The notes under the pieces are model-generated. The model was not told the origin of the DNA and searched no databases. It saw nothing but the letters and a program-made list of their open reading frames with translations. From the NCBI RefSeq assembly GCF_030540765.1, contig NZ_JAUOEL010000003.1:1-64000 (forward strand): 64,000 nt of DNA. Reading direction: 5' to 3'. This DNA comes from Flavivirga jejuensis (lineage in GTDB: Bacteria > Bacteroidota > Bacteroidia > Flavobacteriales > Flavobacteriaceae). The translations under genes and the position numbers were made by a program. Below, piece after piece: positions 9,901 through 19,028 of the stretch; the first letter of the stretch is position 1, and every line of letters begins with the position of its first letter.

Positions 9901-10571
9901 TCTCTATCTACATTTTGATATCCTGTGATTACCACCTCGTCCAAACCTTCAGGGTTCTCTTCCATAACAATATCAATAACATCATTTAGCCCCACTGTAA
10001 CATATTTAGTTTGCATCCCTACGAAACTAACTTTTAGAATATCTCCCTCGCTAACGTTGATGGCATAGTTACCATTAAAATCTGTTTGAACACCTCTTGA
10101 TGTTCCTTCTATAATTATATTAACACCAGGTAATGGCAAGCCATCTGTTACGGAAGTAACTGTTCCCGAAATTTGACGCTGTGCACTAGATTTAAGGGTT
10201 TCTTCTTTTTTATTTAAAATTATCTGGCGCTCATTTACTGAGTAACTAAGCCTTTCGCTATTTAAAACTCCATCTAAAACCTTATAAATAGACTTGCTTT
10301 TAATTTGAATGTTACCTAAAGCTTTTTTTAATTCGGGTAATACTTCATCATTGTAAATAAATACAAATTCACTTTGGCTTTCTATAGATTCTATCATATT
10401 CATTAATGTGGCTTCCTTAATTTCTATTCTCAACTTTTTACTTTGAGAATATGAATTAGTGAAAGAATACAATGCAAATAGGACTAAAAAGACGCTGAGG
10501 CTTTTCATCACGAAGTGTGTTTTATTCCTAAGATCTAAGAGGAAATCATAGAAATTTTGGTTATTTTTCAT
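6903..10571 (-). CDS. SusC/RagA-family TonB-linked transporter with STN signalling domain
   Basis: 1222 residues. Order: signal sequence (residues about 20-42), secretin/TonB N-terminal (STN) domain (about 45-125), carboxypeptidase-regulatory-like domain beginning ISGTVTSVTDGLPLPGVN, the EVVITGYQ TonB-box region, plug with LEGRAAGVSV and RGSSSILGDTKPIWVVDGA, and a large barrel ending FTVNVGF. It imports a ligand across the outer membrane together with SusD. The STN domain is the part that contacts a FecR-type anti-sigma factor, and fecR and sigma genes are directly upstream, so this transporter should report substrate and induce its own operon. M22 is an alternative start that would leave a more standard signal peptide. 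Confidence 0.95.
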   Translation of the reverse strand: MKNNQNFYDFLLDLRNKTHFVMKSLSVFLVLFALYSFTNSYSQSKKLRIEIKEATLMNMIESIESQSEFVFIYNDEVLPELKKALGNIQIKSKSIYKVLDGVLNSERLSYSVNERQIILNKKEETLKSSAQRQISGTVTSVTDGLPLPGVNIIIEGTSRGVQTDFNGNYAINVSEGDILKVSFVGMQTKYVTVGLNDVIDIVMEENPEGLDEVVITGYQNVDRELFTGASQTIKAADIKLDAVPDLTRSLEGRAAGVSVQNVTGTFGAAPRITIRGSSSILGDTKPIWVVDGAIQEEIVDISFQDLVAGDLNSLLSSALAGLNANDIESFEILRDASASAQYGARALNGVVVITTKSGKRNQKPTFNYTSEYAVRAIPSYDEYNLLNSQETVSIYRQLASQQVGQITNTGVVNGRNGGIYNLLYNSLEPNEQGVFEVSNTPEGRARFLQQYELANTNWFKELFRPTPTQTHTLSFSAGGEKSTTYASIGYFADPGWTIADRVRRLTGNLRNTYYLGDNDKLKITTQLNASIRNQNAPGTLDRESDNFFGSFNREFDTNPFNYALNTSRAIRPRDNNGDLEFVRNNWAPFNILQEIENNSVELNVNDVRFQAQLDYKINDHLEYSFLGTARYANSTSDHATTEFSNAAEAYRANDNTIIRDANTFLFQDPELPNSSPRVVLPVGGILRSNRNTITTYTFRNTLEYKKRFKDDIHGLTLYGGQEYRHTDRSAGFNTGYGYQFSRGGTVFTDPDILRKAILEGDDYFGFQETRNREITFFANATYDFDKKYVLNLSGNYEGSNRAGKSDGTRWLPTYTVSGRWNVHRENFIDNSGIINNLVLRTSYGLSALIANTASNNEAIFRNQVTDRGFISDRENAIDIIDLQNSELTWEKQIEYNLGLDIGLFNNRIAMNIDAYFRDGKDLIDFITTSGIGGEPIKLGNFSSLETKGIEFQLNTVNVSNDEFKWNSGFNISLLDQEITELQQEPNVFDLITGGQFGNAVGFAPNSLFSYNFEGLDSDGYPTFTLPEDGIDFQSTDDPLSYLKYEGPTLPNVTGGFANNFKYKNWDFSFFISFSAGNKIRLDPAYASNYSDLSVFPTEFLNRWLTPGDENITNIPVIPSTQLIQRRGETNSRQIYNAYNYSTERIADGDFIRMKNITLGYSLDKNIVQKLGMSRFRLSLQTTNPFLFYSDKKLAGQDPEFIRSGGVAFPITRLYTFTVNVGF

Positions 10572-10600
10572 AAATTTGAATTGGTTTTTAATTAAACTTG

Positions 10601-10658
10601 AACTGCCCGTTTAGCAGTTTTTTTATTCAGAGAATGTTGGCGCATTCTCTGTTTTTTT
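10601..10658. other. two stem-loops between the fecR and susC genes
   Basis: Arms 10601-10606/10614-10619 and 10628-10636/10643-10651 form two hairpins in the 85-base gap. The T-runs lie on the plus strand, where no gene is present, so for the minus-strand operon these are not ordinary terminators. Hairpins here could protect or process the downstream susC message; that is inference. Confidence 0.45.
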
Positions 10659-11865
10659 ATTTTAATACATAGTTGCTATTATTTATTATTTCGAATTTAA
10701 ATTTTGTTGTTATTGTTAAGTTCTCTAGTGTTTGTTCTATCTTATCATTTAGATCTAGTTTCCCACTTACGTTTACATGTTTTGCTTCAATCATGTTATC
10801 GAAAACGATACTCACATTGTAAAAACGCTCTATCTTTCTAACAATATTCACTATGGATGCACTCTCAAAATATAAAAGCCCAGAAGTCCATAATGTATAA
10901 TTATCTGTATTTACATCTTTAACATCAACACGCTCTTCATTTTTATTCCACGATGCCAATTGCCCTGGTTTTAAAATCGTTTTTTGTGTTCTAAATATAT
11001 TTTTCTCTGTAATTGCGACTTTACCTTCGGTTAGAACCGTTAAAATATCAGAATCGATGGGGTAAGCTGATACATTGAATTTTGTTCCTAGCACCTCTAT
11101 TGAAAAATTTTCTTCAATGGTTTTTACAATAAATGGTTTTTCTTTATTAGCTGCTACTTCAAAAAATGCTTCTCCAGAAAGAAAAACAGCTCTTTCTTTA
11201 GAATCAAAATTTTCAGGAAATACAAACGTTGTTCCTGCATTAAGGTGAACCACAGAACCATCTGATAATATAACTTTACTTCGTTTTCCAAAAGGTACAA
11301 TTAATTTATTAAAAAGTAAGATTTTACCTTCGTTTTTTTTATTTATAATTATTGTATCCTTCTCATTTAAAACAACTTGACCCAACTTAGTATATTCGAT
11401 TAGAGATTTTTTCTCATCTATTAACAAAGGTTTTCCAGATTCAAAAATTAATTGGGTATTTGTTTTTGCTACAGAATCTAAAGACATTTCATTTATATTA
11501 TCAAAAATAAAATCATTCGTCTTTTTAAAATTATTATTAACAAATACGGTTGTAGCGATTAATACCAACACCAATATTGCTGCGTATTTATAAGCTCTCT
11601 TAACCAAGTTATATACCTTTTTTGGTTTATTTTTATTATCAATTTTATTTAATAGCTTAGTAAGTATTTCTTCTTTTTCTTTTTCTGAAAGCTTAGCCTC
11701 TTCAGTTTTTAGATCTATTAAAATGCCTTTTAAAGTATTAATCACCTCTTTTTCCTGTGGATTTTTTAGAATAAAATCTTGCCAAAAACGGGTTGTTTCT
11801 GGTGTTGGATTATATACCCAACTTAAAAAAGATTCATTTTCTATATACTTAGAATAAGGCTCCAT
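10657..11865 (-). CDS. FecR-family anti-sigma factor
   Basis: 402 residues. The N-terminal about 90 residues are charged and cytoplasmic, followed by one membrane segment (YAAILVLVLIATTVFV), the periplasmic FecR domain (IVPFGKRSKVILSDGSVVHL, GEAFFEVAANKEKPFIV) and a DUF4974-type C-terminal domain (SASIVNIVRKIERFYNVSI) that would meet the STN domain of the SusC protein. It holds the ECF sigma factor inactive until the loaded transporter signals. It lies between the sigma gene and the susC-like gene, all on the same strand. Confidence 0.93.
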   Translation of the reverse strand: MEPYSKYIENESFLSWVYNPTPETTRFWQDFILKNPQEKEVINTLKGILIDLKTEEAKLSEKEKEEILTKLLNKIDNKNKPKKVYNLVKRAYKYAAILVLVLIATTVFVNNNFKKTNDFIFDNINEMSLDSVAKTNTQLIFESGKPLLIDEKKSLIEYTKLGQVVLNEKDTIIINKKNEGKILLFNKLIVPFGKRSKVILSDGSVVHLNAGTTFVFPENFDSKERAVFLSGEAFFEVAANKEKPFIVKTIEENFSIEVLGTKFNVSAYPIDSDILTVLTEGKVAITEKNIFRTQKTILKPGQLASWNKNEERVDVKDVNTDNYTLWTSGLLYFESASIVNIVRKIERFYNVSIVFDNMIEAKHVNVSGKLDLNDKIEQTLENLTITTKFKFEIINNSNYVLK

Positions 11866-11990
11866 ATCTTACTTTTATTCTTATAGGGGAATTAATCTCT
11901 TTTTTGTGGACACTTTTTTAGAGATATTTCAAAAAAAATTCAACAATCGCCTAATAATGGGCAATTATTTAACCTATTTTATTTAAACCA

Positions 11991-12130
11991 ACTGTCACTT
12001 ACTGGTCTCAAGACAAGCCATAGAGATATTTTGCCAGTTTCATTTTTGCTCTTAGAGTCAAGAACAGAATTTTGTATTTTTCCTTATCTAGAACTGATAA
12101 AAAAGGCAGTTCTGATAGTTCTAAAGGAAA
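11991..12130. repeat. dispersed intergenic repeat, copy A
   Basis: About 140 bases that partly match 54551-54690. Shared words include GCCAGTTTCATTTT, AAAAAAGGC, TTCTGATRG and AAAGGA in the same order, plus AGCCATAG at the left end. It fills most of the 306-base gap between the sigma and fecR genes; no gene is seen in that gap. Copy B has about 25 extra bases. Both copies contain several short inverted repeats, which suggests a small non-coding mobile element or a structured RNA. Confidence 0.55.
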
Positions 12131-12171
12131 GGAGAATTGGAACCCTCACCCTAATTCGAAGAATTTTTAGA

Positions 12172-12783
12172 TTAAAGTGTCATTAAAAGAGAATACATAT
12201 TTGAATTTGTAACATTATCTAAGACAAGGTTTTTTCGCAGTTTTTTTATAGCTCTATAAACCTGTTTGCGAACAGAGTTATGATTTATATCAATGATTTC
12301 TGAAATCTCAATATAGTTGAAGCCTTTTGTAAATCTTAAATAGAGTATTTCCTGTTGCTTAGATGTTAGTTCTTTAGTTATTGTTGCAACAAGTTTTTGT
12401 TGCTGTTTTTCAACTTCTTTATCTATGGTCTTAGTTTCAATATTATATGTTGTAAAAAAAGACATGTTTTCGTTTTCTGGCAAACTACTTTTCTTTCTCT
12501 CTTTCTTTAACTCCCGAAACATGCTACGCTTAAGCGCTTTAAACAAATAAAATTTAATATTTTTAGGTCTCGATATTTGCTTTCTATGCTCGTATATATC
12601 TAAAAAAACATCTTGGACACAATCTTTTACAAAATTCTTATTTGGATTTAATTTCATCCCATATGAAAACAAAGCATCTACATTTAAATTATAAATAGAT
12701 GTAAAGGCTTTTTTATCCCCATCCACAAACTTAACCCAAGTTTCTTCAGATTCTTCTTGTATTGTTTCTTTTGTGATACTCAT
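12172..12783 (-). CDS. ECF-subfamily RNA polymerase sigma factor
   Basis: 203 residues with sigma region 2 (FTSIYNLNVDALFSYGMKL, CVQDVFLDIYEHR) and region 4 (ELTSKQQEILYLRF, INHNSVRKQVYRAIKKLRK). It is of the Bacteroidota type that pairs with FecR anti-sigma factors and STN-containing SusC transporters. Transcription from its target promoter would switch on the uptake operon downstream. The C-terminal tail after region 4 is slightly long. Confidence 0.93.
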   Translation of the reverse strand: MSITKETIQEESEETWVKFVDGDKKAFTSIYNLNVDALFSYGMKLNPNKNFVKDCVQDVFLDIYEHRKQISRPKNIKFYLFKALKRSMFRELKKERKKSSLPENENMSFFTTYNIETKTIDKEVEKQQQKLVATITKELTSKQQEILYLRFTKGFNYIEISEIIDINHNSVRKQVYRAIKKLRKNLVLDNVTNSNMYSLLMTL

Positions 12784-13357
12784 TAATTACTAAAAACGGA
12801 CACATTTAGATTAGTCTAGTCCATATACTTTAAACAAAGTACTCTCCTTTTTTATTTGTTAAAAAGGTGAAAATTCAAGTTCAGAAATTGTTAATTATTT
12901 AAACGTTTTGTTTCTAAAAAGCTTACAGGTTTAATTAAAAAACAACGCTATTCTACCTGATTCCTTTTTCATACCCAACTTTAAACAATTTAGTAAAAAA
13001 TATTTAAAACAAAGAAAGCCAGCGATAACCGCTGGCTTTCTTTTAAATATTTAGTCATCTGCTTAAAGATGATCTTAGAATATTTATCTTGAGTTAGTCG
13101 GTTACAAACATCTTAATATTATATTAAAAAAACAAAAAAACTCATAAAAAAAGAGATAAACCATCGTTAATTCACCTTTTAATAATTATCAAATCATTAT
13201 AATATCATTATTTTTATTGAATTATCAATATATTTAAAGCTTTAAAATAATAATTTAATAATACTTACTATCATATTCACATAAAAATGAATAAATTTAC
13301 TAGGCATGCATAATAATTAGTAGGTAAAATTATAAATTTGACACTATTTTTGTTTAA
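12784..13357. other. gene-free divergent region between sigma gene and rnhB
   Basis: 574 bases with no convincing coding frame. It carries the promoters of the divergently transcribed sigma factor and rnhB genes and, at 13011-13043, an isolated perfect hairpin. A TATTTTTG box (13345-13352) ends only 5 bases before the rnhB start and TAAATTTG lies at 13333-13340, so rnhB probably has a very short leader. Confidence 0.5.
13011..13044. terminator. orphan bidirectional terminator hairpin
   Basis: Perfect 14-base stem (13011-13024 with 13030-13043), five-base loop, with T-rich sequence on both sides. Neither flanking gene ends here: both are transcribed away from it. It may end an unrecognised small RNA on one strand. 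Confidence 0.65.
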
Positions 13358-13960
13358 ATGTTATTAAAAAACCATTCCAATTACTCTTTAGAATGCGGTA
13401 CAGACGAGGCCGGGCGCGGCTGTTTGGCTGGTCCAGTTACTGCAGCAGCTGTTATTTTACCTAAGAAATTCGAAAATTCGATATTAAATGATTCTAAACA
13501 ACTTAGCGAAAAGAAAAGAGATATTTTAAAACCAATTATTGAAGCACAAGCTTTAACTTTTGGTGTAGCACATGTATTTCAAGAAGAAATTGATAGTATT
13601 AATATTTTAAATGCTTCTATTCTAGCTATGCATAAATCTATAGACGAGTTAAATAAAAAGCCACAATTTATAATCGTTGATGGTAATAAATTTAAACCTT
13701 ATAATGATATTCCTTTTGAAACTATTATTAAAGGTGATAGTATATATTTAAGTATTGCAGCTGCTTCTGTTTTAGCTAAAACATATCGTGACTTATACAT
13801 GAATATTATTGATGAAGAATACCCCATGTATAATTGGAAACAAAATAAAGGCTATCCTACTAAAGAACATCGCGCTGCTATAAAAAAATATGGTGTAACA
13901 AAGTATCACAGGAAATCGTTTAGACTCTTACCTGATCAATTAAAGTTAGACATTTTGTAA
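13358..13960 (+). CDS. rnhB: ribonuclease HII
   Basis: 200 residues, normal for the family. The catalytic start motif [17 protein letters not shown] gives Asp16 and Glu17, with a further acidic residue in FIIVDGNKF and one in the AKTYRDLYM segment. The enzyme cuts RNA in RNA-DNA hybrids and removes misincorporated ribonucleotides. It is followed 71 bases later by a lipoprotein gene on the same strand. Confidence 0.97.
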   Translation: MLLKNHSNYSLECGTDEAGRGCLAGPVTAAAVILPKKFENSILNDSKQLSEKKRDILKPIIEAQALTFGVAHVFQEEIDSINILNASILAMHKSIDELNKKPQFIIVDGNKFKPYNDIPFETIIKGDSIYLSIAAASVLAKTYRDLYMNIIDEEYPMYNWKQNKGYPTKEHRAAIKKYGVTKYHRKSFRLLPDQLKLDIL

Positions 13961-14031
13961 GTTTACTTACTCTATTTTTATACGTGCTATAAAATGAAAA
14001 ATATGTAGGTTTGTAGAAATTAATTTATTTT

Positions 14032-16461
14032 ATGAGAGTTTTTTGTTTTTCCCTCCTTTTAATATTGGTTTTTAACTGTACAAACACAAAAAAAAACCGC
14101 TCAAAACTCATCGATTTCACACCAAAAAACGCCTCTATAATTATAAAAACTCCAAATCTTGAGAGTTTAAAAAACAGTATTAACAATAATGATTTTTTAC
14201 AAAAAATTTCTAAAACAGATTCATACAAAAACTTAGAAAACACATTAGGCAACTTAACTTATTTAAAGCCAACAAGTGATATATTAATTTGCTTGTCTAA
14301 AGATTTAAAAGACAGTTTGCAATATTCAATAATAACAAAATTTAATAGTCAACTATTTAAAACAGATTCGTTACCAAACTATATTGAAGAAACACTTTTA
14401 TATAAAAACAAAACAATAAAAAAATCTACATTAAATAATAATACATTCTATAGCACTATTATAGATAGTATCTTTTTTGCTTCTTCTTCAAAAGATCATG
14501 TTAATGCTATTTTTAATAATACAGCTATAGATCCTGAGCTAGAAAAAATATATAACACAACTAACACGAATAAAACCTTATCGGTTATTGTAAAACCTGA
14601 CAACACATTTTTAGAATCATTTTTTATTGAAGATTCTCTTTCTTTTAAAACATTTTCCAATTATATAGCTGCTGATGTTAGTATAAATCAGGATAACATT
14701 CTTTTTAACGGCATTACAAAAGCTATCGACTCATCCGAAAGCTTAATTAATATTTTTAAGAACACGATTCCTCAAGAAAATCAAACTTACAATATCACAC
14801 CATCTAATAGCGATGGTTTTATGAGTTTCACTTTTAATAATTATAAAACGTTTGAAACTAATTTAGCTAAGTTTAATAAAAAAGATTCTATAGCTAAAAC
14901 AACGCTTTTTAATGATATTATTGAAGTTGGTATTATTTATCAAGGTAAAAACAATGCCATAGTATTAAACTCTATTGATGTTATTGCTACCAAAGATGCT
15001 CTTTTAAGTGAACAAAACAGAATTGATTCTTATAGAGGTGTTAACATTTTTAGTTTCGGTCTTCCGCTTTTATTTTCTAATACATTTACCCCTTTAGTAT
15101 CATTTAATACGGCTAATAAATACTGTATCCTAGACAACTTTTTTGTGTTTGCAGGCAGTACTGCAATGCTTCAAAATATTATTGCCAATTACCAAAACAA
15201 GACAACACTAAATGAGAAAGTATATTTTCAGGATATAAAAAATCATTTAAGCGATGCATCCTCATTAATGCATGTGGTAAATCCTGCTTCTTTAAAAACT
15301 ATTTTGAATAAAAATATTAAAGAAAACTCGAGCTATAAGCTGGATAGTTACAATGTATCTGCTTTACAGTTTATTTACGAGACTAATTTTGCACATGTAA
15401 ATGGCGTCATAAAAAAGAGCAAAACCAGAGCATCTTTAAATTCTGTTTCTGAAGAACTAAATATTAAACTAGATACAGATATATTGACCGACCCTCAATT
15501 TGTAAAAAACCATATCACCAAACAAAAAGAGATGGTTGTGCAAGACATAAACAACAACTTATATTTAATTTCTAACAAAGGAAAAATTCTTTGGAAAAAA
15601 CAAATACAGGGGCCTATATTGGGCACTATTGAACAAATTGATATATACAAAAACGGCCGTTTACAACTCGTTTTCGCAACCCCGAACAGGGTTTATGTTA
15701 TTGATAGAAATGGTAATAATGTTGCGCCGTTTCCGATTAAATTTAATGATAAAATCACCCAACCGTTATCTGTTTTCGATTATGATAAAAACAAAAATTA
15801 CAGATTACTAATTACCCAAGGCAAAAACCTTTTAATGTACAATGTAAGAGCGCAAATTATAAACGGTTTTACCTTTAAATCTGCAAACAACACGATACTA
15901 CATCAGCCTAAACATTATAGAATTGGTAGTAAAGATTACATCACATTTAAAACTCAAAGTAAACTTTATATTTTAGATAGAACTGGCAAAACAAGAATCA
16001 CACCAAAAACATCTAGTTCATATTCTAACCAACCAATATTTTTATACAATAACAACTTTACAACCACCACTTTAAATGGGGATTTAATAGCCATAGATTC
16101 AAAAGGTAATGCGTCTATTAAAAGTTTAAGTCTTTTAGAAAAACATTATTTAGAAACTACAAGTAAAACGCTTGTAGTATTAAATGAAAATAAACTATCT
16201 ATAAAAAATAAGACTATAGAGCTCGATTATGGAGACTACTCTGCTCCTAGTCTATTCTATATTAACGATAAAATTTATGTCGCCATTACAGATATGCAAG
16301 CTCATAAAATTTATCTTTACGATAGCCAAGCAAAATTACTACCCAACTTTCCAGTTTACGGAAACTCATCAATAATATTAGATAATATTGATAAAGATCG
16401 CACGCTTGAATTTGTTACTAAAGGAGAAAGTAACTCTATTATTCTATATCAAATTAATTAG
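14032..16461 (+). CDS. large lipoprotein with propeller-like C-terminal half, function unknown
   Basis: 809 residues with a lipoprotein signal (LVFNC, Cys16). The N-terminal half (about 20-460) is of a type I do not recognise, beta-strand rich with many Asn/Lys. The C-terminal half (about 485-809) has spaced repeats such as NLYLISNKGKILWKK, RVYVIDRNGNNV, LYILDRTGK and DLIAIDSKGN, which look like PQQ-type or VCBS-like propeller blades. A TAGGTTTG box ends 18 bases before the ATG (14006-14013), giving a short leader. Probably a surface or periplasmic scaffold; no enzymatic motif is visible. Confidence 0.75.
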   Translation: MRVFCFSLLLILVFNCTNTKKNRSKLIDFTPKNASIIIKTPNLESLKNSINNNDFLQKISKTDSYKNLENTLGNLTYLKPTSDILICLSKDLKDSLQYSIITKFNSQLFKTDSLPNYIEETLLYKNKTIKKSTLNNNTFYSTIIDSIFFASSSKDHVNAIFNNTAIDPELEKIYNTTNTNKTLSVIVKPDNTFLESFFIEDSLSFKTFSNYIAADVSINQDNILFNGITKAIDSSESLINIFKNTIPQENQTYNITPSNSDGFMSFTFNNYKTFETNLAKFNKKDSIAKTTLFNDIIEVGIIYQGKNNAIVLNSIDVIATKDALLSEQNRIDSYRGVNIFSFGLPLLFSNTFTPLVSFNTANKYCILDNFFVFAGSTAMLQNIIANYQNKTTLNEKVYFQDIKNHLSDASSLMHVVNPASLKTILNKNIKENSSYKLDSYNVSALQFIYETNFAHVNGVIKKSKTRASLNSVSEELNIKLDTDILTDPQFVKNHITKQKEMVVQDINNNLYLISNKGKILWKKQIQGPILGTIEQIDIYKNGRLQLVFATPNRVYVIDRNGNNVAPFPIKFNDKITQPLSVFDYDKNKNYRLLITQGKNLLMYNVRAQIINGFTFKSANNTILHQPKHYRIGSKDYITFKTQSKLYILDRTGKTRITPKTSSSYSNQPIFLYNNNFTTTTLNGDLIAIDSKGNASIKSLSLLEKHYLETTSKTLVVLNENKLSIKNKTIELDYGDYSAPSLFYINDKIYVAITDMQAHKIYLYDSQAKLLPNFPVYGNSSIILDNIDKDRTLEFVTKGESNSIILYQIN

Positions 16462-16817
16462 TTCGTAGTCCAATTCTTAACATATTAACTTATAAAGTTA
16501 TATATAGGTATAAACTTTATGAAATTTTTGTATATGAAAAACTAATTTTTATCTTTAAGGGAGCTATCAACCAATTTTCTACAATAAAAATTTCAAAATA
16601 TTTATGAAAATTATTGATATAAATATTAAGTGAAAATGGAAATTATTGATGATTAAAATTTAATCAATACCATACCTTGATTTGATGAATTTAAAAATAT
16701 AACGATAACCAAATCTAAAGTCCCCAGGTCTTGAACGTCAAAGCTTTTGCTTTGACGTTCTTTTTTTGCTCATAATTCTAATTATTTTAATAGTATTGCA
16801 TACTTAATAAACAATAC
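16462..16817 (+). ncRNA. possible small RNA upstream of a terminator
   Basis: 356 AT-rich bases without a gene. TTG-N19-TATCTTTA at about 16526-16555 resembles a Bacteroidota promoter, and a strong terminator ends at 16767, so a transcript of roughly 200 bases could be made. It could equally be the long 3' untranslated region of the preceding lipoprotein gene. Confidence 0.25.
16733..16767 (+). terminator. intrinsic terminator
   Basis: Perfect 12-base stem (GAACGTCAAAGC with GCTTTGACGTTC), TTTT loop and seven T residues on the plus strand. It stands about 270 bases after the lipoprotein stop codon and 51 bases before the next gene. Confidence 0.88.
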
Positions 16818-17867
16818 ATGATTTCAAGAAAAAACGCCTCAATTTCAAAATTCATTATTCATAAAGTTGGAAATAAGTTTAACGATACTAAAAATGCTTT
16901 TTCTGATAATATAGTCGATTTCGACGAAGCTAGTTACGACTTAATGCTCCCGTTTTTACTTCGTCCCTTTGGTAGCCTGGTACAAAGTTATCGGTTTAAT
17001 CATCATGCCGATATTTCTTTAAACGAAATTAATAGTTATGCCACACAACTCTTTAATGATGAAGAAGCTTTTATAGATATTTCAAAACACATTGTTACGC
17101 ATTTATTCGAGCAATCTACCTCTGCTAACATTAAAACAGGTGATGTTTTAGTGGTGATGTTTGAGGGTATTGAATATCAAGATATGACCACGAATGCTAT
17201 TGGCATTTTTAAAATAGAAAGTAAGGTTAATTTCTTTCAAACCTATTTAGAGAATAATAGCTATGATGTATTGGTACAAAAAGGGATTAGCTCTAAAAAA
17301 GTAGATAAAGGCTGCTTAATTTTGAATCAAAGTGATACCGAAGGCCATGTTATTTTAAGTGTAGATAATAATAGTTATGATGCTCAATATTGGATTAATC
17401 AGTTTTTAAATATTAAATATGCTGATGATGCCAATAACCATACCCAACAATATATTGAACTTTGTAAAGAATTCTCGACAGAGGTTTTAAAAACTAGTTA
17501 TGGTGCACAAGAACAAAATACTTTTTTAGCTAAAACGATCGATTTTTTTAAAGAAAATGAAGTTGTAAATGTTGAACGTTTCAAGGAAGATATTTTTGAA
17601 GGTGAAAAGCAAATAAGGCAGTTTGAAGACTATAAAAAGGAATATGAAGGGGAACAAAATTTGGTTATAAGGAATCAATTTGATGTTGCAGAACGTGTTG
17701 TTACCAAAGAAAAGAAAAAGATCAAAACTGATATTAAGCTAGATACTAACATACAAATTAAACTAGATATAGATGCACCTGATGCTTCTGCAGAATATTT
17801 AGAACGCGGCTATGACGGTGAGAAAAAAATGCATTATTACAAGGTGTTTTTTAATGAGGAGGATTAG
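16818..17867 (+). CDS. 37-kDa nucleoid-associated protein family (NdpA-like)
   Basis: 349 residues without a signal peptide. It starts ISRKNASISKFIIHKVGNKF and contains LLRPFGSLVQSYRF and QYWINQFLNIKYADDANN, consistent with the nucleoid-associated protein family PF04245 as found in Bacteroidota. The C terminus is lysine-rich (VVTKEKKKIKTDIKLDTN). It is expected to bind DNA in the nucleoid. It is bounded by terminators and stands alone. Confidence 0.85.
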   Translation: MISRKNASISKFIIHKVGNKFNDTKNAFSDNIVDFDEASYDLMLPFLLRPFGSLVQSYRFNHHADISLNEINSYATQLFNDEEAFIDISKHIVTHLFEQSTSANIKTGDVLVVMFEGIEYQDMTTNAIGIFKIESKVNFFQTYLENNSYDVLVQKGISSKKVDKGCLILNQSDTEGHVILSVDNNSYDAQYWINQFLNIKYADDANNHTQQYIELCKEFSTEVLKTSYGAQEQNTFLAKTIDFFKENEVVNVERFKEDIFEGEKQIRQFEDYKKEYEGEQNLVIRNQFDVAERVVTKEKKKIKTDIKLDTNIQIKLDIDAPDASAEYLERGYDGEKKMHYYKVFFNEED

Positions 17868-18036
17868 TTTATTTAGAATATTTAAAAAAACAAGACAAAC
17901 ATAAACCTTTAAAAACACTGATACTAATCATAGTCTTCTTCCTGTTTTAAAACTATTCTTACAAGTTAAACGCAACCATTTAGAGCTTCCTTCATCTTAA
18001 AATCACAAGATAGATCAAATAAGCCCTAATAGCAGT

Positions 18037-18972
18037 ATGGTACGTAAATATATATTCTTTTTAATAACAATCGTCTTTATTCTATTTTGTTCTGCTTGTA
18101 GTAAAGACGAGAATCCTCCCCCAAAGAGCCCACAAGATAGGAATGTTCCTTTTGATGAAGTGATCACCATACCTGTAATTGTACATGTGGTTAATTATAA
18201 ACCAGATCCATTTACCATTAGTGATGAAAAAATCCAATCGCAAATTAATGTACTAAATAAAGATTTTAGAAAGAAAAACTCTGATTATATAAAAACACCT
18301 GATGAGTTTATCAATCTTGTGGCCGATGTTGGTATTGAATTTACTTTGGCTACAAAAGACCCTAATGGTAATCCAACAACAGGAATAATAAGAACCGAAA
18401 GTGATGTAACAGGGTTTGATGGTATTAGTGGAACAGAAAACTTCCCTATTGAAGACCTTAAACTATTTTTTACAGAGAAAGGAGGGCAAGATGCATGGCC
18501 TAGAGATAAATATTTGAATATTTGGATTGCAGATCTAAGTGACCGCAATGGAAATTTAGGGCTTGCAGGATATGCGCAATTTCCAAACGCAGACCCAAGA
18601 ATAGATGGTGTTATAATTGACCCCAGAGTATTTGGAACCTTACCTCCATTACAATCGAGATATGAATTAGGTAGAACTGCTACTCACGAAATTGGACATT
18701 GGTTAAATTTATTTCATATTTATGGAGAAGATGGAAATTGTGAAAATGGAGACATGGTTGATGATACTCCCAATCAAAAATCTCAACATATAGGAAGTCC
18801 TACACATCCTCAAAATTCATGTAATAGCAACGACATGTTTATGAACTTCATGGATAGAGTAAATGATGCATCCATGTACATGTTTTCTATAGGGCAAAAA
18901 AGAAGAATACATGCACTTTTTAATCCTGATGGTTTAAGAAGAGAACTATATCTTAATAATAAGTCAAATTAA
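18037..18972 (+). CDS. M43-type zinc metalloprotease lipoprotein
   Basis: 311 residues with lipobox CSAC (Cys21). The zinc motif HEIGHWLNLFH starts at His217 and is followed by a Met-turn-like segment (MFMNFMDRVND) and a region with cysteines (CENGDMVDDTPNQ, NSCNSND), as in the pregnancy-associated-plasma-protein/cytophagalysin group (M43). It probably acts at the cell surface on proteins. It precedes a small lipoprotein gene by 56 bases on the same strand. Confidence 0.9.
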   Translation: MVRKYIFFLITIVFILFCSACSKDENPPPKSPQDRNVPFDEVITIPVIVHVVNYKPDPFTISDEKIQSQINVLNKDFRKKNSDYIKTPDEFINLVADVGIEFTLATKDPNGNPTTGIIRTESDVTGFDGISGTENFPIEDLKLFFTEKGGQDAWPRDKYLNIWIADLSDRNGNLGLAGYAQFPNADPRIDGVIIDPRVFGTLPPLQSRYELGRTATHEIGHWLNLFHIYGEDGNCENGDMVDDTPNQKSQHIGSPTHPQNSCNSNDMFMNFMDRVNDASMYMFSIGQKRRIHALFNPDGLRRELYLNNKSN

Positions 18973-19028
18973 ACGCAACCTTTTAAAGTCTTCATCATCT
19001 TTAAAATACTTAAACAATATACCCCAAT

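Noticed and set aside
10628-10658. terminator of fecR
   Set aside because: The T-run is on the plus strand, opposite to the operon; for the minus strand no U-run follows the stem.
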